This document shows positions 47,762 through 57,326 of a DNA stretch of 64,000 bases, piece after piece. How positions within the stretch are numbered: the first letter of the stretch is position 1; the number at the start of each line of letters is the position of its first letter. The notes beneath the pieces were generated by a model, which was not told the origin of the DNA, searched no databases, and worked only from the letters and a program-made list of their open reading frames with translations. Location: assembly GCF_016862895.1 (NCBI RefSeq), contig NZ_BONV01000001.1, forward strand, positions 496,001-560,000. The letters run 5' to 3'. The DNA is from Planotetraspora kaengkrachanensis (GTDB taxonomy: Bacteria; Actinomycetota; Actinomycetes; Streptosporangiales; Streptosporangiaceae). Made by a program: the position numbers and the translations under genes.

Positions 47762-48750
47762 CCGGGCAGCTCACCGAGCCGGCACTCACCCCGACCGAAC
47801 CTCGAAGGCTCCCCCGGCTGGTCCTCGCCGGACGCGACATCACGGTGGCGACCGCGTTCGTCGCGCTCATCGCCCTGCTCGTCGTGGTGGCCGCGCTGAC
47901 GGCGGAGACGTTCCTCACCCCGACCAACCTGACCAACCTGCTCAAGCAGATGGTGACGACGGGCCTGCTGTCGTTCGGCATGCTGGTCGTCATCCTCACC
48001 GGCGGCATCGACCTGTCCGTCGGATCGATCGTGGCCTTCTCCGGCATCCTCACCGCCGGTCTCGTCTCCGGCCTGCCGATCCCGGTGGCCATGGCGGTGG
48101 GCGTCGTGTCGGGCATCGGGTTCGGCCTGATCAACGGCGCGTTGATCGCGAGGTTCGAGCTGGCGCCGTTCGTCGTCACGCTGGCCGCGCTGACGACGAT
48201 CCGCGGGCTCGCCTTCGTCTACTCCGAGGTGCCCATCGCACCCGAGGACCCCGGGTTCTTCACGCTCGGCTCGGCGACGCTTGGGCCCGTGCCGGTGAGC
48301 ACCCTGGTCATGCTCGCCGTCTTCGCCGTGGGGGGCGTCTTCCTGACCCGCACTCCCCCTGGCCGATCCATCGTGGCGATCGGCGGCAACGCCGAGACCG
48401 TACGGCTGGCCGGCATCAACGTGCGCCGGCACGTGGTGCTGGCCTACACCATCAGCGGCGCGTGCGCCGGGCTGGCGGGCGTGGTCCTGGCCAGCCGGGT
48501 GGGCATCGCCCAGCCCAGTGTCGGCGTGGCGTTCGAGCTCGACGCGATCGCCGCCTGCGTCATCGGCGGCGCGAGCCTGGCGGGCGGGCGCGGCTCGGTG
48601 CGCGCCACGTTCGGCGGCGTGCTCGTGCTCGTGCTGATCAACAACCTGCTCAACCTGTACGGCGTGCAGAGCTTCTGGCAGCAGGTCCTCAAGGGCCTGA
48701 TCATCATCGCCGTCATCCTCGTCCAGCGCACCAACCGGGTGCGCTCCTGA
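47758..48750 (+). CDS. Ribose-type sugar ABC transporter permease
   Basis: A 330-residue RbsC-like permease with eight to ten membrane helices. The family motifs GGIDLSVGSI, the long cytoplasmic loop AIGGNAETVRLAGINVRR (EAA-like) and CVIGGASLAGGRGSV are clear. The ATG overlaps the stop of the ATPase gene. Confidence 0.95.
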   Translation: MTGQLTEPALTPTEPRRLPRLVLAGRDITVATAFVALIALLVVVAALTAETFLTPTNLTNLLKQMVTTGLLSFGMLVVILTGGIDLSVGSIVAFSGILTAGLVSGLPIPVAMAVGVVSGIGFGLINGALIARFELAPFVVTLAALTTIRGLAFVYSEVPIAPEDPGFFTLGSATLGPVPVSTLVMLAVFAVGGVFLTRTPPGRSIVAIGGNAETVRLAGINVRRHVVLAYTISGACAGLAGVVLASRVGIAQPSVGVAFELDAIAACVIGGASLAGGRGSVRATFGGVLVLVLINNLLNLYGVQSFWQQVLKGLIIIAVILVQRTNRVRS

Positions 48751-48778
48751 CAAGTAACCACCAATGGGAGGCCCTTGT

Positions 48779-49756
48779 ATGAACGGGAAGAAACTCAGCG
48801 GTCTAGTGGTGGCCGGCGTCCTCGCCGCCGGCCTGGCCGGCTGCTCATCCGGGTCCGGCGACACCGGCGCGGCCGGCGACGACGGCTCCTACACGATCGG
48901 CGTGGCCAACTTCACGCTCGGCGGGCCCTACTTCAGCGGCATGGACAAGGCGATCGCCGCGGAGGCCAAGAAGAAGGGCAAGATCGAGATCATCAGCACC
49001 GACGCCAACGGAGACGCGGCCAAGCTCGCCTCCAACGTCGAGGACCTGCTGAGCAAGAACGTCGACGCGGTGATCATCTCCGGCGGCCCGCTCGAGTCCG
49101 CGCCCGCGGCGCTCAACGCGATCAACTCGGCGGGCAAGCCGGTGGTCCTGGTGGACCGCAAGTTCCAGACCGGTGAGTACACGAGCTGGATCGGCCCGGA
49201 CAACGAGGCGATCGGCCGGCAGAACGGCGAGTTCCTCGCGCAGAAGCTGCCCGACGGAGGCAAGGTCGCCATCATCAAGGGCGGCCCCGCCGACAACAGC
49301 ATCGGCCTGGCCCGCACGAACGGCGTCAAGTCGGTGCTCCAGGGCAAGACCGGCATCACTCTGGTCGAGGCCCCCGACTTCGGCAACTGGGGGTCCGACG
49401 GCGGGCTGACCGTGATGGAGAGCCTGCTGGCGACCAACGCCGACCTGAAGGCCGTGTTCTGCGAGAACGACGCGATGTGCCTGGGCGCCCAGCGCGCGAT
49501 CGCGGACGCCGGCAAGGCCGACCAGGTCATCATCGCCGGAGTGGACGGGCAGGCCGAGGCGCTCAAGGCGATCCTGGACGGCACCAACTACCTGGTGACC
49601 GGCCTCAACGACGCCGACGTGATCGGCGCGATGGGACTCGACCGCGCGGTGGAGATCCTCAGCGGCGCCACGGTCGAGAAGGACACCGTGGTGCCCTCCC
49701 CGATGATCACCAAGGAGAACGCGGCCCAGTACCAGAACCCCGACGGAAGTTTCTGA
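48779..49756 (+). CDS. Sugar ABC transporter substrate-binding lipoprotein (RbsB type)
   Basis: A 325-residue periplasmic-binding protein type I. The lipoprotein signal ends LAAGLAGCSS (lipobox cysteine at about 22), followed by a glycine/serine linker and the two-lobe fold (GVANFTLGGPYFSGM; VDAVIISGGPLES; FCENDAMCLGAQRAI; IIAGVDGQAEAL). ATG at 48779 with GGGAGG upstream. Ligand probably a pentose, hexose or polyol. Confidence 0.93.
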   Translation: MNGKKLSGLVVAGVLAAGLAGCSSGSGDTGAAGDDGSYTIGVANFTLGGPYFSGMDKAIAAEAKKKGKIEIISTDANGDAAKLASNVEDLLSKNVDAVIISGGPLESAPAALNAINSAGKPVVLVDRKFQTGEYTSWIGPDNEAIGRQNGEFLAQKLPDGGKVAIIKGGPADNSIGLARTNGVKSVLQGKTGITLVEAPDFGNWGSDGGLTVMESLLATNADLKAVFCENDAMCLGAQRAIADAGKADQVIIAGVDGQAEALKAILDGTNYLVTGLNDADVIGAMGLDRAVEILSGATVEKDTVVPSPMITKENAAQYQNPDGSF

Positions 49757-49773
49757 CAGCCGGCCCGCGGTCA

Positions 49774-49795
49774 GGTGGCGTGCGGCGACGCCACC
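49774..49795 (+). terminator. Stem-loop after the sugar transporter operon
   Basis: Perfect 8-bp arms GGTGGCGT (49774-49781) and ACGCCACC (49788-49795) with a 6-base loop, 18 bp after the binding-protein stop. Confidence 0.6.
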
Positions 49796-49868
49796 CACGA
49801 CCGGCCGCATCCCGCCTCCGGCGTCACGCTCACGCAGGAGCGACACTCCCCGACCGAAGGGCAACGCC

Positions 49869-51695
49869 ATGGGAAGGAAAGCCAGGAGGGTCGTGCGCGC
49901 GACGGCCTTCGCCGCGACCGCCTCCACCGTCATCAGCCTCGCGACGTTCGCCGCGGGCGTCCCCGCCTCGGCCGACGACCCCACCCGCCCTGGATGGACC
50001 CTGCTCTACTCGGAGGACTTCTCCGCACCGCTCACCGGCGCCGGCGCCCCATGGGTCAAGGAGACCTACAGCCGGCCGTTCGACACGATCATGGACGACT
50101 CCGGGCTGTGGTACCAGAACGACTACGGCCCCGCCTGGAACACCGCCTTCAACTCCTTCGCCACCTACCGCAAGGAGTTCACCCTCGGCCAGAACGGCTG
50201 GCTGACGGCGTCGCTGTCGGCCCGCGACTTCAACAAGGACGGCGTGCTGGAGTCACCCCCGTCGATCACGACCCAGGCGCTCGGCGGCGAGCACGTCGCC
50301 GTGCTCAACGTGCCGGAGTCCACCGGCGGAGCCATCTTCCGCCCCACGAACAAGCTGCCCGAGCAGTACCGCATCGAGTACAAGCTCAAGACCCTCGACT
50401 TCGGCGGCAAGCGCAACGGCACGATCGACTACGGCGGCAGGACCAACGGGTACTCCACCCAGGGCTGCAAGACCCAGCACCCCTGGGGTGAGGGGTCACG
50501 CTCCCCCGGCTGGACGGGCGACGCGTCGGTGCCGTACTGCCAGTGGCAGAACGTCAGAGAGGGCACCTACGGATACAACGGCTACCACTTCCTGTCGATC
50601 GTCGACTTCGCCGACCCCGCGCCGCGGAACAACCACTTCTGGCACTACCACCGCAAGGTGCTGATGGACGCCTTCTCCCAGCACCCGGACCGGGTCGGGA
50701 CCGGCACCGGCGGCCGGGTCTGCAACTCGGCGAACAACACCTACTACAACTACCGCGACAGCAGCTTCAACACGGTCAACATGTGGATCAGCGGGCTGCC
50801 CAACTGGCGGCCCGGACCCGGCGGTCTGGCCGGCAACTCGCAGTGGTTCATGACGAGTTGCTCGGGCGGCGTCGCCGAGCAGCAACTGTCGTCGGCCGCC
50901 GAACTGCAGCCCGAGCTCATGCCGAACCAGTTCTACACGTTCGCCATCGAGCGCGACGCGACCGGCTACACGCTGGAGGCGAGCGGCAACTTCGCGCGGG
51001 CCGGGCAGAAGACGTTGCGGTTCCACCGCGACTTCATCGTCGGCAACGACCCGATCTGGCACTACAACGTCAAGCCGGGCGAGTACGACGGCCGCTACAA
51101 CGCGAGCCTCGTGCAGAACGACGCCCACGGCAGCACGACGTGGCCGAACCAGTGGCCGGCCGGGTCGCAGTACCCCGACTCCTTCGTCATCGGCGACCTC
51201 TACACCAACGTCTACGAGGGCAGCGCGAGCCTGACCGACATCAGGCTGTACGTGCCCTCCCAGCCGGGCACGACCAACCTCGCGCTGAACAGGCCCGCGA
51301 CCGCGGACAGCCAGTGCGCGGCGGCCGAGGGCCCGGCCAAGGCCGTCAACGGCAGCTGGACGGGCGGCACTTCCGACAAGTGGTGCTCGCTCGGCGCGAG
51401 CAAGTGGCTGCGGGTCGACCTCCAGTCGACCACCAAGGTCGGGCGGCTGGTCGTGCGCCACTCCGGCGCCGGCGGTGAGAAGGCGGCCTGGAACACCCGC
51501 GACTTCGACCTCCAGACCAGCGTCAACGGCACGACCTGGACGACGGTGGCGTCGGTGCGGGGCAACACCTCGGACGTCACCACGCACACGTTCACGCCCG
51601 CCGACGCGCGGTATCTGCGCGTCAACGTGATCACCCCGACGAACGACACGGACAGGGCTGCCCGGATCTTCGAACTCGAGGCCTACGCCTCCTGA
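49869..51695 (+). CDS. Secreted protein: jelly-roll-like N-terminal region plus F5/8C (discoidin) domain
   Basis: A 608-residue exported protein. The signal peptide is at 1-35 (basic RKARRVVR, hydrophobic core, ASA cleavage). Residues 40-460 look like a concanavalin-type beta sandwich with unusually many aromatic residues (WYQNDYGPAWNTAFNSFATY; FAIERDATGYTLEASGNF). No GH16 ExDxxE motif was found, so catalysis is uncertain. Residues 470-608 are an F5/8 type C (CBM32-like) carbohydrate-binding domain (NLALNRPATADSQC ... FELEAYAS). It follows the sugar importer operon and may release or bind its glycan. Confidence 0.82.
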   Translation: MGRKARRVVRATAFAATASTVISLATFAAGVPASADDPTRPGWTLLYSEDFSAPLTGAGAPWVKETYSRPFDTIMDDSGLWYQNDYGPAWNTAFNSFATYRKEFTLGQNGWLTASLSARDFNKDGVLESPPSITTQALGGEHVAVLNVPESTGGAIFRPTNKLPEQYRIEYKLKTLDFGGKRNGTIDYGGRTNGYSTQGCKTQHPWGEGSRSPGWTGDASVPYCQWQNVREGTYGYNGYHFLSIVDFADPAPRNNHFWHYHRKVLMDAFSQHPDRVGTGTGGRVCNSANNTYYNYRDSSFNTVNMWISGLPNWRPGPGGLAGNSQWFMTSCSGGVAEQQLSSAAELQPELMPNQFYTFAIERDATGYTLEASGNFARAGQKTLRFHRDFIVGNDPIWHYNVKPGEYDGRYNASLVQNDAHGSTTWPNQWPAGSQYPDSFVIGDLYTNVYEGSASLTDIRLYVPSQPGTTNLALNRPATADSQCAAAEGPAKAVNGSWTGGTSDKWCSLGASKWLRVDLQSTTKVGRLVVRHSGAGGEKAAWNTRDFDLQTSVNGTTWTTVASVRGNTSDVTTHTFTPADARYLRVNVITPTNDTDRAARIFELEAYAS

Positions 51696-51712
51696 CGGCC
51701 GGCACACGAGAC

Positions 51713-51745
51713 AAGGGCGCCGGTGCGGATCGCACCGGCGCCCTT
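51713..51745. terminator. Perfect bidirectional terminator
   Basis: 15-bp perfect arms (AAGGGCGCCGGTGCG and complement) with a GAT loop, between the convergent discoidin gene and fuconate transporter operon. Confidence 0.85.
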
Positions 51746-51794
51746 CCCGTTGTCCCGGCCGCACGTCCTCCGGAGCCCGTACGGCGAGGGCCGT

Positions 51795-52808
51795 TCAGTC
51801 TTGGGCCTTGCCTCCGGCCAGACGACTGATCATGAGCGCCACCAGGATGATGCCGCCGTAGACGAGCTGCTTCCACTCGCCGGGGACGCCCTTGAGCGTG
51901 AGGATGTTCTCCACCAGGCCGATGACCAGCACACCGGTCAGGGCGCCGAGGATGGTGCCCTTCCCGCCGTCCATGCTGACCCCGCCGATCACGGCCGCGG
52001 CGAAGACCATGAAGATCCAGCCGTTGCCCTGGTTGGCGCTGATCCCGCCGAGCCTTCCGGTCTCAAGCAGGCCCGCGAGCGCGGCGAGAGTGCCGGCGAT
52101 CACGAAGACCACCAAAGTGACGCGCTCGACCCGGATGCCCGCCGCCCTCGCGGCGTCGGCGTTGCCGCCGATCGCGTACAACGAGCGGCCGACCCGGAAC
52201 AGGCGCAGGACGGCGATGCCCGCGAGGAAGAGCACGGCGGTGATCCAGATGGCCGCGGGGACGCCGAGCCAGGTGGCGCTGCCGAGGTAGAGGAACGACT
52301 GCGGCAGCGCGAACAGGCTCTTGCCTCCGGTGATGCCGGTCTGGAGTCCGCGCACGACGATCAGCATCGCCAGCGTGACGATGAAGGCCGACAACTGGAA
52401 CCGCAGGATGAGGAAGCCGTTGAAGGCGCCGACAGCGGCGCCGATCAACAGGCACAGCGGGATCGCCAGCGCCACGGGAAGCTCGATGCCGAAGCCGCCG
52501 GCCGTCGTGGGGACGACCAGCATCACCGCGAGGGCCGGAGCCAGGCCGACCGTGGACTCCAGCGAGAGGTCGAACTTCCCGGCGATGAGGATCAGCGCCT
52601 CGGCGAGCACCACCAGGGCGAGCGCCGACTGCTGTTGGAGCACGTTGGTCAGGTTGCCGGTCGTCAGGAAGACCGGGTCGATGAACGCGCCCACGACGAG
52701 CAGCAGGATGATCACCGGCACCAGCGTGAGGTCCCGGAACCTGCCGAGCCTCAGGCCCACCCCGCGTGACCCGACAGCCAGGGAGTCGGGCACGGCCGAT
52801 TCGGTCAT
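51795..52808 (-). CDS. Ribose-type sugar ABC transporter permease (fuconate locus)
   Basis: A 337-residue RbsC-like permease with about nine membrane helices and the motifs GKFDLSLESTVGLAPALAV (variant of GGIDLSVG), AIGGNADAARAAGIRVER and AVIGGVSMDGGKGTI. It is the last gene of the minus-strand operon, overlapping the ATPase stop (ATGA). Confidence 0.94.
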   Translation of the reverse strand: MTESAVPDSLAVGSRGVGLRLGRFRDLTLVPVIILLLVVGAFIDPVFLTTGNLTNVLQQQSALALVVLAEALILIAGKFDLSLESTVGLAPALAVMLVVPTTAGGFGIELPVALAIPLCLLIGAAVGAFNGFLILRFQLSAFIVTLAMLIVVRGLQTGITGGKSLFALPQSFLYLGSATWLGVPAAIWITAVLFLAGIAVLRLFRVGRSLYAIGGNADAARAAGIRVERVTLVVFVIAGTLAALAGLLETGRLGGISANQGNGWIFMVFAAAVIGGVSMDGGKGTILGALTGVLVIGLVENILTLKGVPGEWKQLVYGGIILVALMISRLAGGKAQD

Positions 52809-54301
52809 GAGTCGATACCTTCCATTGCCGCCACGAGATCGTTCTCACTCCAGCCTCGCGGCACGTCCTTGACCACCCTGCCGTGGAACATGACCAGCAC
52901 CCGGTCGCAGATCCGCAGGTCGTCCAGCTCGTCGGAGACCAGCAGGACACCCGTGCCGTTCGCCGTCGCGTCCTCGACCGCGCCCAGCAGGGACTGCTTG
53001 GCCTTGACATCGACCCCGGCGGTCGGGTTGATGACCACAAGCGCCGCCGGGCTGTCCGACAGCGCGCGGGCGAGCACGACCTTCTGCGCGTTGCCGCCCG
53101 ACAGGTCGCCGACCGGCTGGTCCGGCCCGGTGGTCTTGATGTCCAGATCCTGGATCATCGTCGTGGCCCGGGCCCTGCGTCGCTCCGCGGAGATCATGCC
53201 GAACCTGCCCAGCTTGTGGGCGATCGGCATGGTCGCGTTCTCCGCGATCGACAGCAGCGGCACGAAGCCCTCATGGTGGCGGTCCTGCGGGACGAACCCG
53301 AGGCCCGCCTTCAGCGCGGCGGACACGTCTCCCGGACGGACCGCCGTCCCGTTGACCGTGACGTCGCCGCCGTCCGGCTTGCGCAGGCCCACCAGCGTCT
53401 CCGCCAGGCCGACCTTCCCACTGCTGCCGGAGCCGGCCAGCCCGACGATCTCGCCCGAGCGCACGGTGAGGTCGATGTCCTCGTAACGGTCCTTCAACCG
53501 CAGCCCGGACGCGGAGAGCACGACCTTCGCCGTGCCGTCGATCTCCCGCGCCTTCGACTCGTACGCCTGGGTGTCCTCGCCGGTCATCGCCTTGACCAGC
53601 TCGTCGTGCGGAAGATCGGCCACCGAGGCGGTGACGATGTGCCTGGCGTCGCGGAACACCGTGACGCTCTGGCAGACCTGGTAGACCTCCTCCAGGTGGT
53701 GCGAGATGAACATCATCGTCACTCCCTGCTTCCGCAGGTCGCGCATCCGCTCGAAGAGCCGCTCGATGGCCGGGCCGTCGAGCTGGGCCGTGGGCTCGTC
53801 GAGGATGATGAACCTCGCGCCGAAGGACAGCGCCCTGGCGATCTCCACCAGTTGCCGTTCCTCGACGTTGAGGTCGCCCGCGAGGGAGTCGGCGTCCACC
53901 GCGACGCCGTACTGGTCGAGCAGTTGCCGGGCGCGGGCACGCAGGGCGCGCCAGTTGATCGGGCCGCGCTCGGTCTGCCGGTTGATGAAGAGGTTCTCCG
54001 CGACGGTCAGCGTGGGGATGATCGTCGACTTCTGGTACACACACGCCACCCGGCGCCGCCAGGCGTCCCGGTCGGTCAGCGGCGGCGCGGGCTCGCCCGC
54101 GAAGAGGACCTCGCCGAGGTCGGGACGCTGGAGGCCCGTCAGGATCGAGACGAGGGTCGACTTGCCCGCGCCGTTCCGGCCCACCAGCGCGTGGGTCTCT
54201 CCGGGGGTGATCACGATCCCGGCGTCGTTGAGGGCGACGGTGGGGCCGAAGCGCTTGGTGATGCCACGCGCTTCGACCGCCGCCGTTTCAGTAACTGTCA
54301 T
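52805..54301 (-). CDS. Ribose-type sugar ABC transporter ATP-binding protein (fuconate locus)
   Basis: A 498-residue double-domain ATPase. Domain 1 has VGRNGAGKST, a signature-like LNVEERQL and FIILDEPTAQL. Domain 2 has GSGSSGKVGLAE (degenerate Walker A), LSGGNAQKVV and an atypical Walker B (LVVINPTAGVD, where aspartate is replaced by asparagine and glutamate by proline). The ATG shares one base with the TAA stop of the binding-protein gene (TAATG). Confidence 0.94.
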   Translation of the reverse strand: MTVTETAAVEARGITKRFGPTVALNDAGIVITPGETHALVGRNGAGKSTLVSILTGLQRPDLGEVLFAGEPAPPLTDRDAWRRRVACVYQKSTIIPTLTVAENLFINRQTERGPINWRALRARARQLLDQYGVAVDADSLAGDLNVEERQLVEIARALSFGARFIILDEPTAQLDGPAIERLFERMRDLRKQGVTMMFISHHLEEVYQVCQSVTVFRDARHIVTASVADLPHDELVKAMTGEDTQAYESKAREIDGTAKVVLSASGLRLKDRYEDIDLTVRSGEIVGLAGSGSSGKVGLAETLVGLRKPDGGDVTVNGTAVRPGDVSAALKAGLGFVPQDRHHEGFVPLLSIAENATMPIAHKLGRFGMISAERRRARATTMIQDLDIKTTGPDQPVGDLSGGNAQKVVLARALSDSPAALVVINPTAGVDVKAKQSLLGAVEDATANGTGVLLVSDELDDLRICDRVLVMFHGRVVKDVPRGWSENDLVAAMEGIDS

Positions 54302-55347
54302 TACTTGACCTGGTTGCCCCAGAGCGCGGGGTCGTCCACGTTGTCCTTGGTCACGAGCGGAGCCGGAAGCTGGTCCTCCAGGCCGTTGGGCAGCTGGATG
54401 ATCGTGCTGTCGTGGTCCGTCGGGCCGGGCTGGAACGTCTTGCCCTCGACGGCCGCCTTGGCGTAGAAGAGCGCGTACTTGGCGTACAGGTCCGCCGGCT
54501 GCGAAACGGTCGCGTCGATCGAGCCGTCACGGATCGCGGCGAACTCCTGCGGGATGCCGTCGTTGGAGATGACGAAGATGTGCTTGGGGTCAGTCGGCGG
54601 GACGATGAGGTTCTTGGCCTTCAGCACCTGCAGGGTCGGGGCCAGGTGCACACCGCCCGCGTGCATGTAGATGCCCTTGATGTCCGGGTTCTGCTCGAGG
54701 CGGGTCTGGAGCATGGACGCGGCCTTGGTGCCGTCCCACTCCGTGGGCTCCTCGAAGACGGTGATTCCGGGGAACTTGGTCTTCATGCACTCGCGGAACG
54801 CCTCGGCGCGGTCACGCCCGTTGATCGAGGACAGGGCACCCATGAGCTCAACGATCTTGCCCTTGCCGCCGAGCTTGTCGCCGAGGAACTCGCACGCCTT
54901 CTGGCCGTACGCCCGGTTGTCGGCGCGGACGACCATGTAGACCTTGCCGGTGTCCGGCCGGGTGTCCACCGAGACGACGGGGATCTTCTTGCTGTCGAGC
55001 GACTGCAGCGTCGAGGCGATCGCACCGGTGTCCTGCGGCGCCATCACGATGGCCTTGGCCCCCTGGCTGACGAGCGCCTGGGTGTTGGCCACGACCTTGG
55101 CGATGTCGTTCTGGGAGTTGGTCGGCGGCATCAGGTCGACGCCGAGTTCCTTGGCCATCTCCGGGACGTACTTGTTGTAGGAGTTCCAGAAGTCGGAGTC
55201 GGCGCGGGGGAAGTCGACGCCGATCTTGCCGCCCGCGGCGGCGGTCGAGCCGCCGCTCGATCCCGTCGAGGTGTCGGAGGTGGAACCGCAAGCTGCGAGC
55301 GCGAGCGCGAGGACGGCGACGCCCGCGGCGCTGACGAAATGTCTCAT
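54301..55347 (-). CDS. Sugar ABC transporter substrate-binding lipoprotein (fuconate locus)
   Basis: A 348-residue RbsB-type binding protein. The signal peptide ends ALALAACGS (lipobox cysteine at about 20), followed by a Ser/Gly/Thr linker and a type I periplasmic-binding fold (GVDFPRADSDFWNSYNKYV; AKAIVMAPQDTGAI; GIYMHAGGVHLAPTLQV). ATG at 55345-55347 with AAAGG upstream. Probably imports L-fucose or a related deoxysugar or its acid, by context. Confidence 0.93.
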   Translation of the reverse strand: MRHFVSAAGVAVLALALAACGSTSDTSTGSSGGSTAAAGGKIGVDFPRADSDFWNSYNKYVPEMAKELGVDLMPPTNSQNDIAKVVANTQALVSQGAKAIVMAPQDTGAIASTLQSLDSKKIPVVSVDTRPDTGKVYMVVRADNRAYGQKACEFLGDKLGGKGKIVELMGALSSINGRDRAEAFRECMKTKFPGITVFEEPTEWDGTKAASMLQTRLEQNPDIKGIYMHAGGVHLAPTLQVLKAKNLIVPPTDPKHIFVISNDGIPQEFAAIRDGSIDATVSQPADLYAKYALFYAKAAVEGKTFQPGPTDHDSTIIQLPNGLEDQLPAPLVTKDNVDDPALWGNQVK

Positions 55348-55499
55348 GCCATCTGGCCTTTCATGACGTGGGGGGTAGAAGGCGAGGACACCAGGTGTCC
55401 CCGTCGGCGGCCGGTCGGATGCCTGGCTGGCACCGACAGGCCGGCTGGCCGGCGCGACCGTGCGGGGTCGCGTCCGGCCGGGTGACGCACTCGCCGAAC

Positions 55500-56786
55500 T
55501 CACCCATTGCCTCCCCTCCAGACGGGGCCGTCGGGGTAGGAGAACTCGGCGATCGACTCGGGGCGCATCGTGGAGCCGAAGCCCGGCGCGGCCGGCGCGG
55601 CGTATCGGCCGCGCCGGATGACGACGGGATCCACGAAGTGCTCATGCAGATGGTCGACGTACTCGATGACCCGGCCCTCCATGGACCCGCTCACCGCGAC
55701 GTAGTCGAACATCGCCAGGTGCTGGACCAGCTCGCACAGGCCGACTCCCCCGGCGTGCGGGCAGACCGGCACGCCGAACTTGGCCGCGAGGAGCAGGATC
55801 GCGAGGTTCTCGTTGACCCCGCCGACCCTGGCCGCGTCGAGCTGGAGGTAGGAGACCGCGCCCGCCTGGAGCAACTGCTTGAAGACCATGCGGTTCTGCA
55901 CGTGCTCGCCGGTGGCGACCGGGATGGGCGCGATCCTGCGCGCGATGGCGGCGTGGCCGAGCACGTCGTCGGGGCTGGTCGGCTCCTCGACCCACCACGG
56001 GTCGAACTCCGCCAGCGCCTCGACCCACTGGACGGCCGTGTCCACGTCCCAGCGCTGGTTGGCGTCGACGGCGATGGGGAATCCGGTGCCGCAGACCTCA
56101 CGGGCGACCCGCATGCGGCGGATGTCGTCGTCGAGGTCGGCGCCGACCTTCAGCTTGATCTGCGTGAAGCCGTCGGCCAGCGCCTCCTTGCACAGGCGGC
56201 GCAGCTTTTCGTCGTCGTAGCCGAGCCAGCCGGGCGAGGTCGCGTACGCGGGGTAGCCGTCGGCCTGGAGGCGGGCGATCCGCTCCTGCCTGCCCGGCTC
56301 GGCCTTGCGGAGGATCTCCAGCGCCTCGCCGGGGGTGAGGGCGTCGGTGATGTAACGGAAGTCGACGAGGTCGACGATCTCCTCGGGCGACATCTCACTC
56401 AGCAGCAGCCAGAGCGGCTTGCCCTCCCGCTTGGCCTTGAGGTCCCACAGGGCGTTGACGACCGCGGAGATCGCCATGTGCATGACGCCCTTCTCCGGGC
56501 CCAGCCAGCGCAGCTGCGAGTCGCCCACCATGCCGCGCGACAACGCGCCGATGTCGGAGCAGTCCCGCCCCACCACGTGGGGTTCGAGGGCTTTGATCGC
56601 GGCCGTCTGCACGTCGTTGCCGCGGCCGATCGTGAAGGCGAACCCGTGCCCCTCGTGACCGTCCTCGGTCCTGAGCACCACATAGGCGGCGGAGTAGTCG
56701 GGATCGGGGTTCATGGCGTCGGAGCCGTCCCGCTCCCGCGACGTGGGGAAGCGGATGTCGTGCGTCTCCAGGGAGGTGATCTTCAC
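55500..56786 (-). CDS. L-fuconate dehydratase (enolase superfamily)
   Basis: A 428-residue mandelate-racemase-type enzyme that removes water from L-fuconate to give 2-keto-3-deoxy-L-fuconate. The capping domain has YITDALTP and ATSPGWLGY, typical of FucD. Catalytic and metal residues are K213 (KLKVG), D241 with N243 (DANQRW), E267 (VEEPTSP), E294 (ATGEH) and H344 (CPHAGG), each seven positions before the Xanthomonas FucD numbering I remember. It is first in the operon with the ABC importer 152 bp downstream. Confidence 0.92.
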   Translation of the reverse strand: MKITSLETHDIRFPTSRERDGSDAMNPDPDYSAAYVVLRTEDGHEGHGFAFTIGRGNDVQTAAIKALEPHVVGRDCSDIGALSRGMVGDSQLRWLGPEKGVMHMAISAVVNALWDLKAKREGKPLWLLLSEMSPEEIVDLVDFRYITDALTPGEALEILRKAEPGRQERIARLQADGYPAYATSPGWLGYDDEKLRRLCKEALADGFTQIKLKVGADLDDDIRRMRVAREVCGTGFPIAVDANQRWDVDTAVQWVEALAEFDPWWVEEPTSPDDVLGHAAIARRIAPIPVATGEHVQNRMVFKQLLQAGAVSYLQLDAARVGGVNENLAILLLAAKFGVPVCPHAGGVGLCELVQHLAMFDYVAVSGSMEGRVIEYVDHLHEHFVDPVVIRRGRYAAPAAPGFGSTMRPESIAEFSYPDGPVWRGGNG

Positions 56787-57076
56787 GCCCGTCCCGCCGT
56801 CCGGCCGGCGACGGCCTCGTGGGAGCGATCCATCCGACCAATGAGCGCCGACACCTTCATCCCGAAGAACGCCTTTGGGTTATTCTCCCCAAAAGAGGCA
56901 CCCACGAGGGCTTCCGCCTGTCCGACGAGGCGCGCAGGTCGGGAGACCGGCGCCACCGGCGCCGGAGAACCCGCCGCGCCGCGTTGATCGAGCTGCGAGA
57001 AGCCGATGGACATGGCCGAGCGTGGATGGGCGACGCCACCCGGACCAACCGGCAGCAGCTTCACAACGCCTCCAAT

Positions 57077-57123
57077 ACATCCGATGTTTCGCCAAGAATG
57101 TCCGGTGGCTGCGTGCAAGTCAA
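57077..57123 (-). promoter_or_regulatory. Promoter and operator of the fuconate dehydratase operon
   Basis: Minus strand: -35 TTGACT (57118-57123), 17-bp spacer, -10 CATTCT (57095-57100), predicted start near 57088. The perfect 11-bp palindrome ACATCCGATGT (57077-57087) abuts this start, so its binder would act as a repressor. A degenerate second site (ACATCGGATAA) is at 57141-57151. Confidence 0.6.
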
Positions 57124-57140
57124 GGGTTTCCGGCAGGAAT

Positions 57141-57151
57141 ACATCGGATAA
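57141..57151. promoter_or_regulatory. Second, degenerate ACATCSGATGT site
   Basis: ACATCGGATAA keeps the left arm and centre of the palindrome, 64 bp from the perfect site (about six helical turns), as expected for cooperative or looping repression. Confidence 0.4.
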
Positions 57152-57257
57152 CTCGACGCCGATCGGCCGTGTTAGACGGAGGAGTCAGGCGGACATCGGA
57201 TCTCCTCGGGATGAGGCCCGGCGGAGGCCGCGCCGGCCGCGCCGGCCGCGCCGCGAC

Positions 57258-57295
57258 GGACCGGGCCGGCGTCCGCGAGGGACACCGGCCCGTCC
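57258..57295 (-). terminator. Terminator of the large sugar-dehydrogenase-like gene
   Basis: Arms GGACCGGGCCGGCGTCC (57258-57274) and GGGACACCGGCCCGTCC (57279-57295) pair almost completely with a GCGA loop, 32 bp past the stop codon. Confidence 0.65.
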
Positions 57296-57326
57296 ACTGT
57301 TCCCGACGACTGTTCCCGACCGCTGT

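Larger units (their letters stand above)
56787..57326. other. 540-bp intergenic region upstream of fuconate dehydratase
   Basis: No convincing gene. It holds the promoter and ACATCSGATGT sites of the fuconate operon (57077-57151), a predicted leader of about 300 bp with no recognised riboswitch, and the terminator of the large secreted protein gene (57258-57295). Confidence 0.65.
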
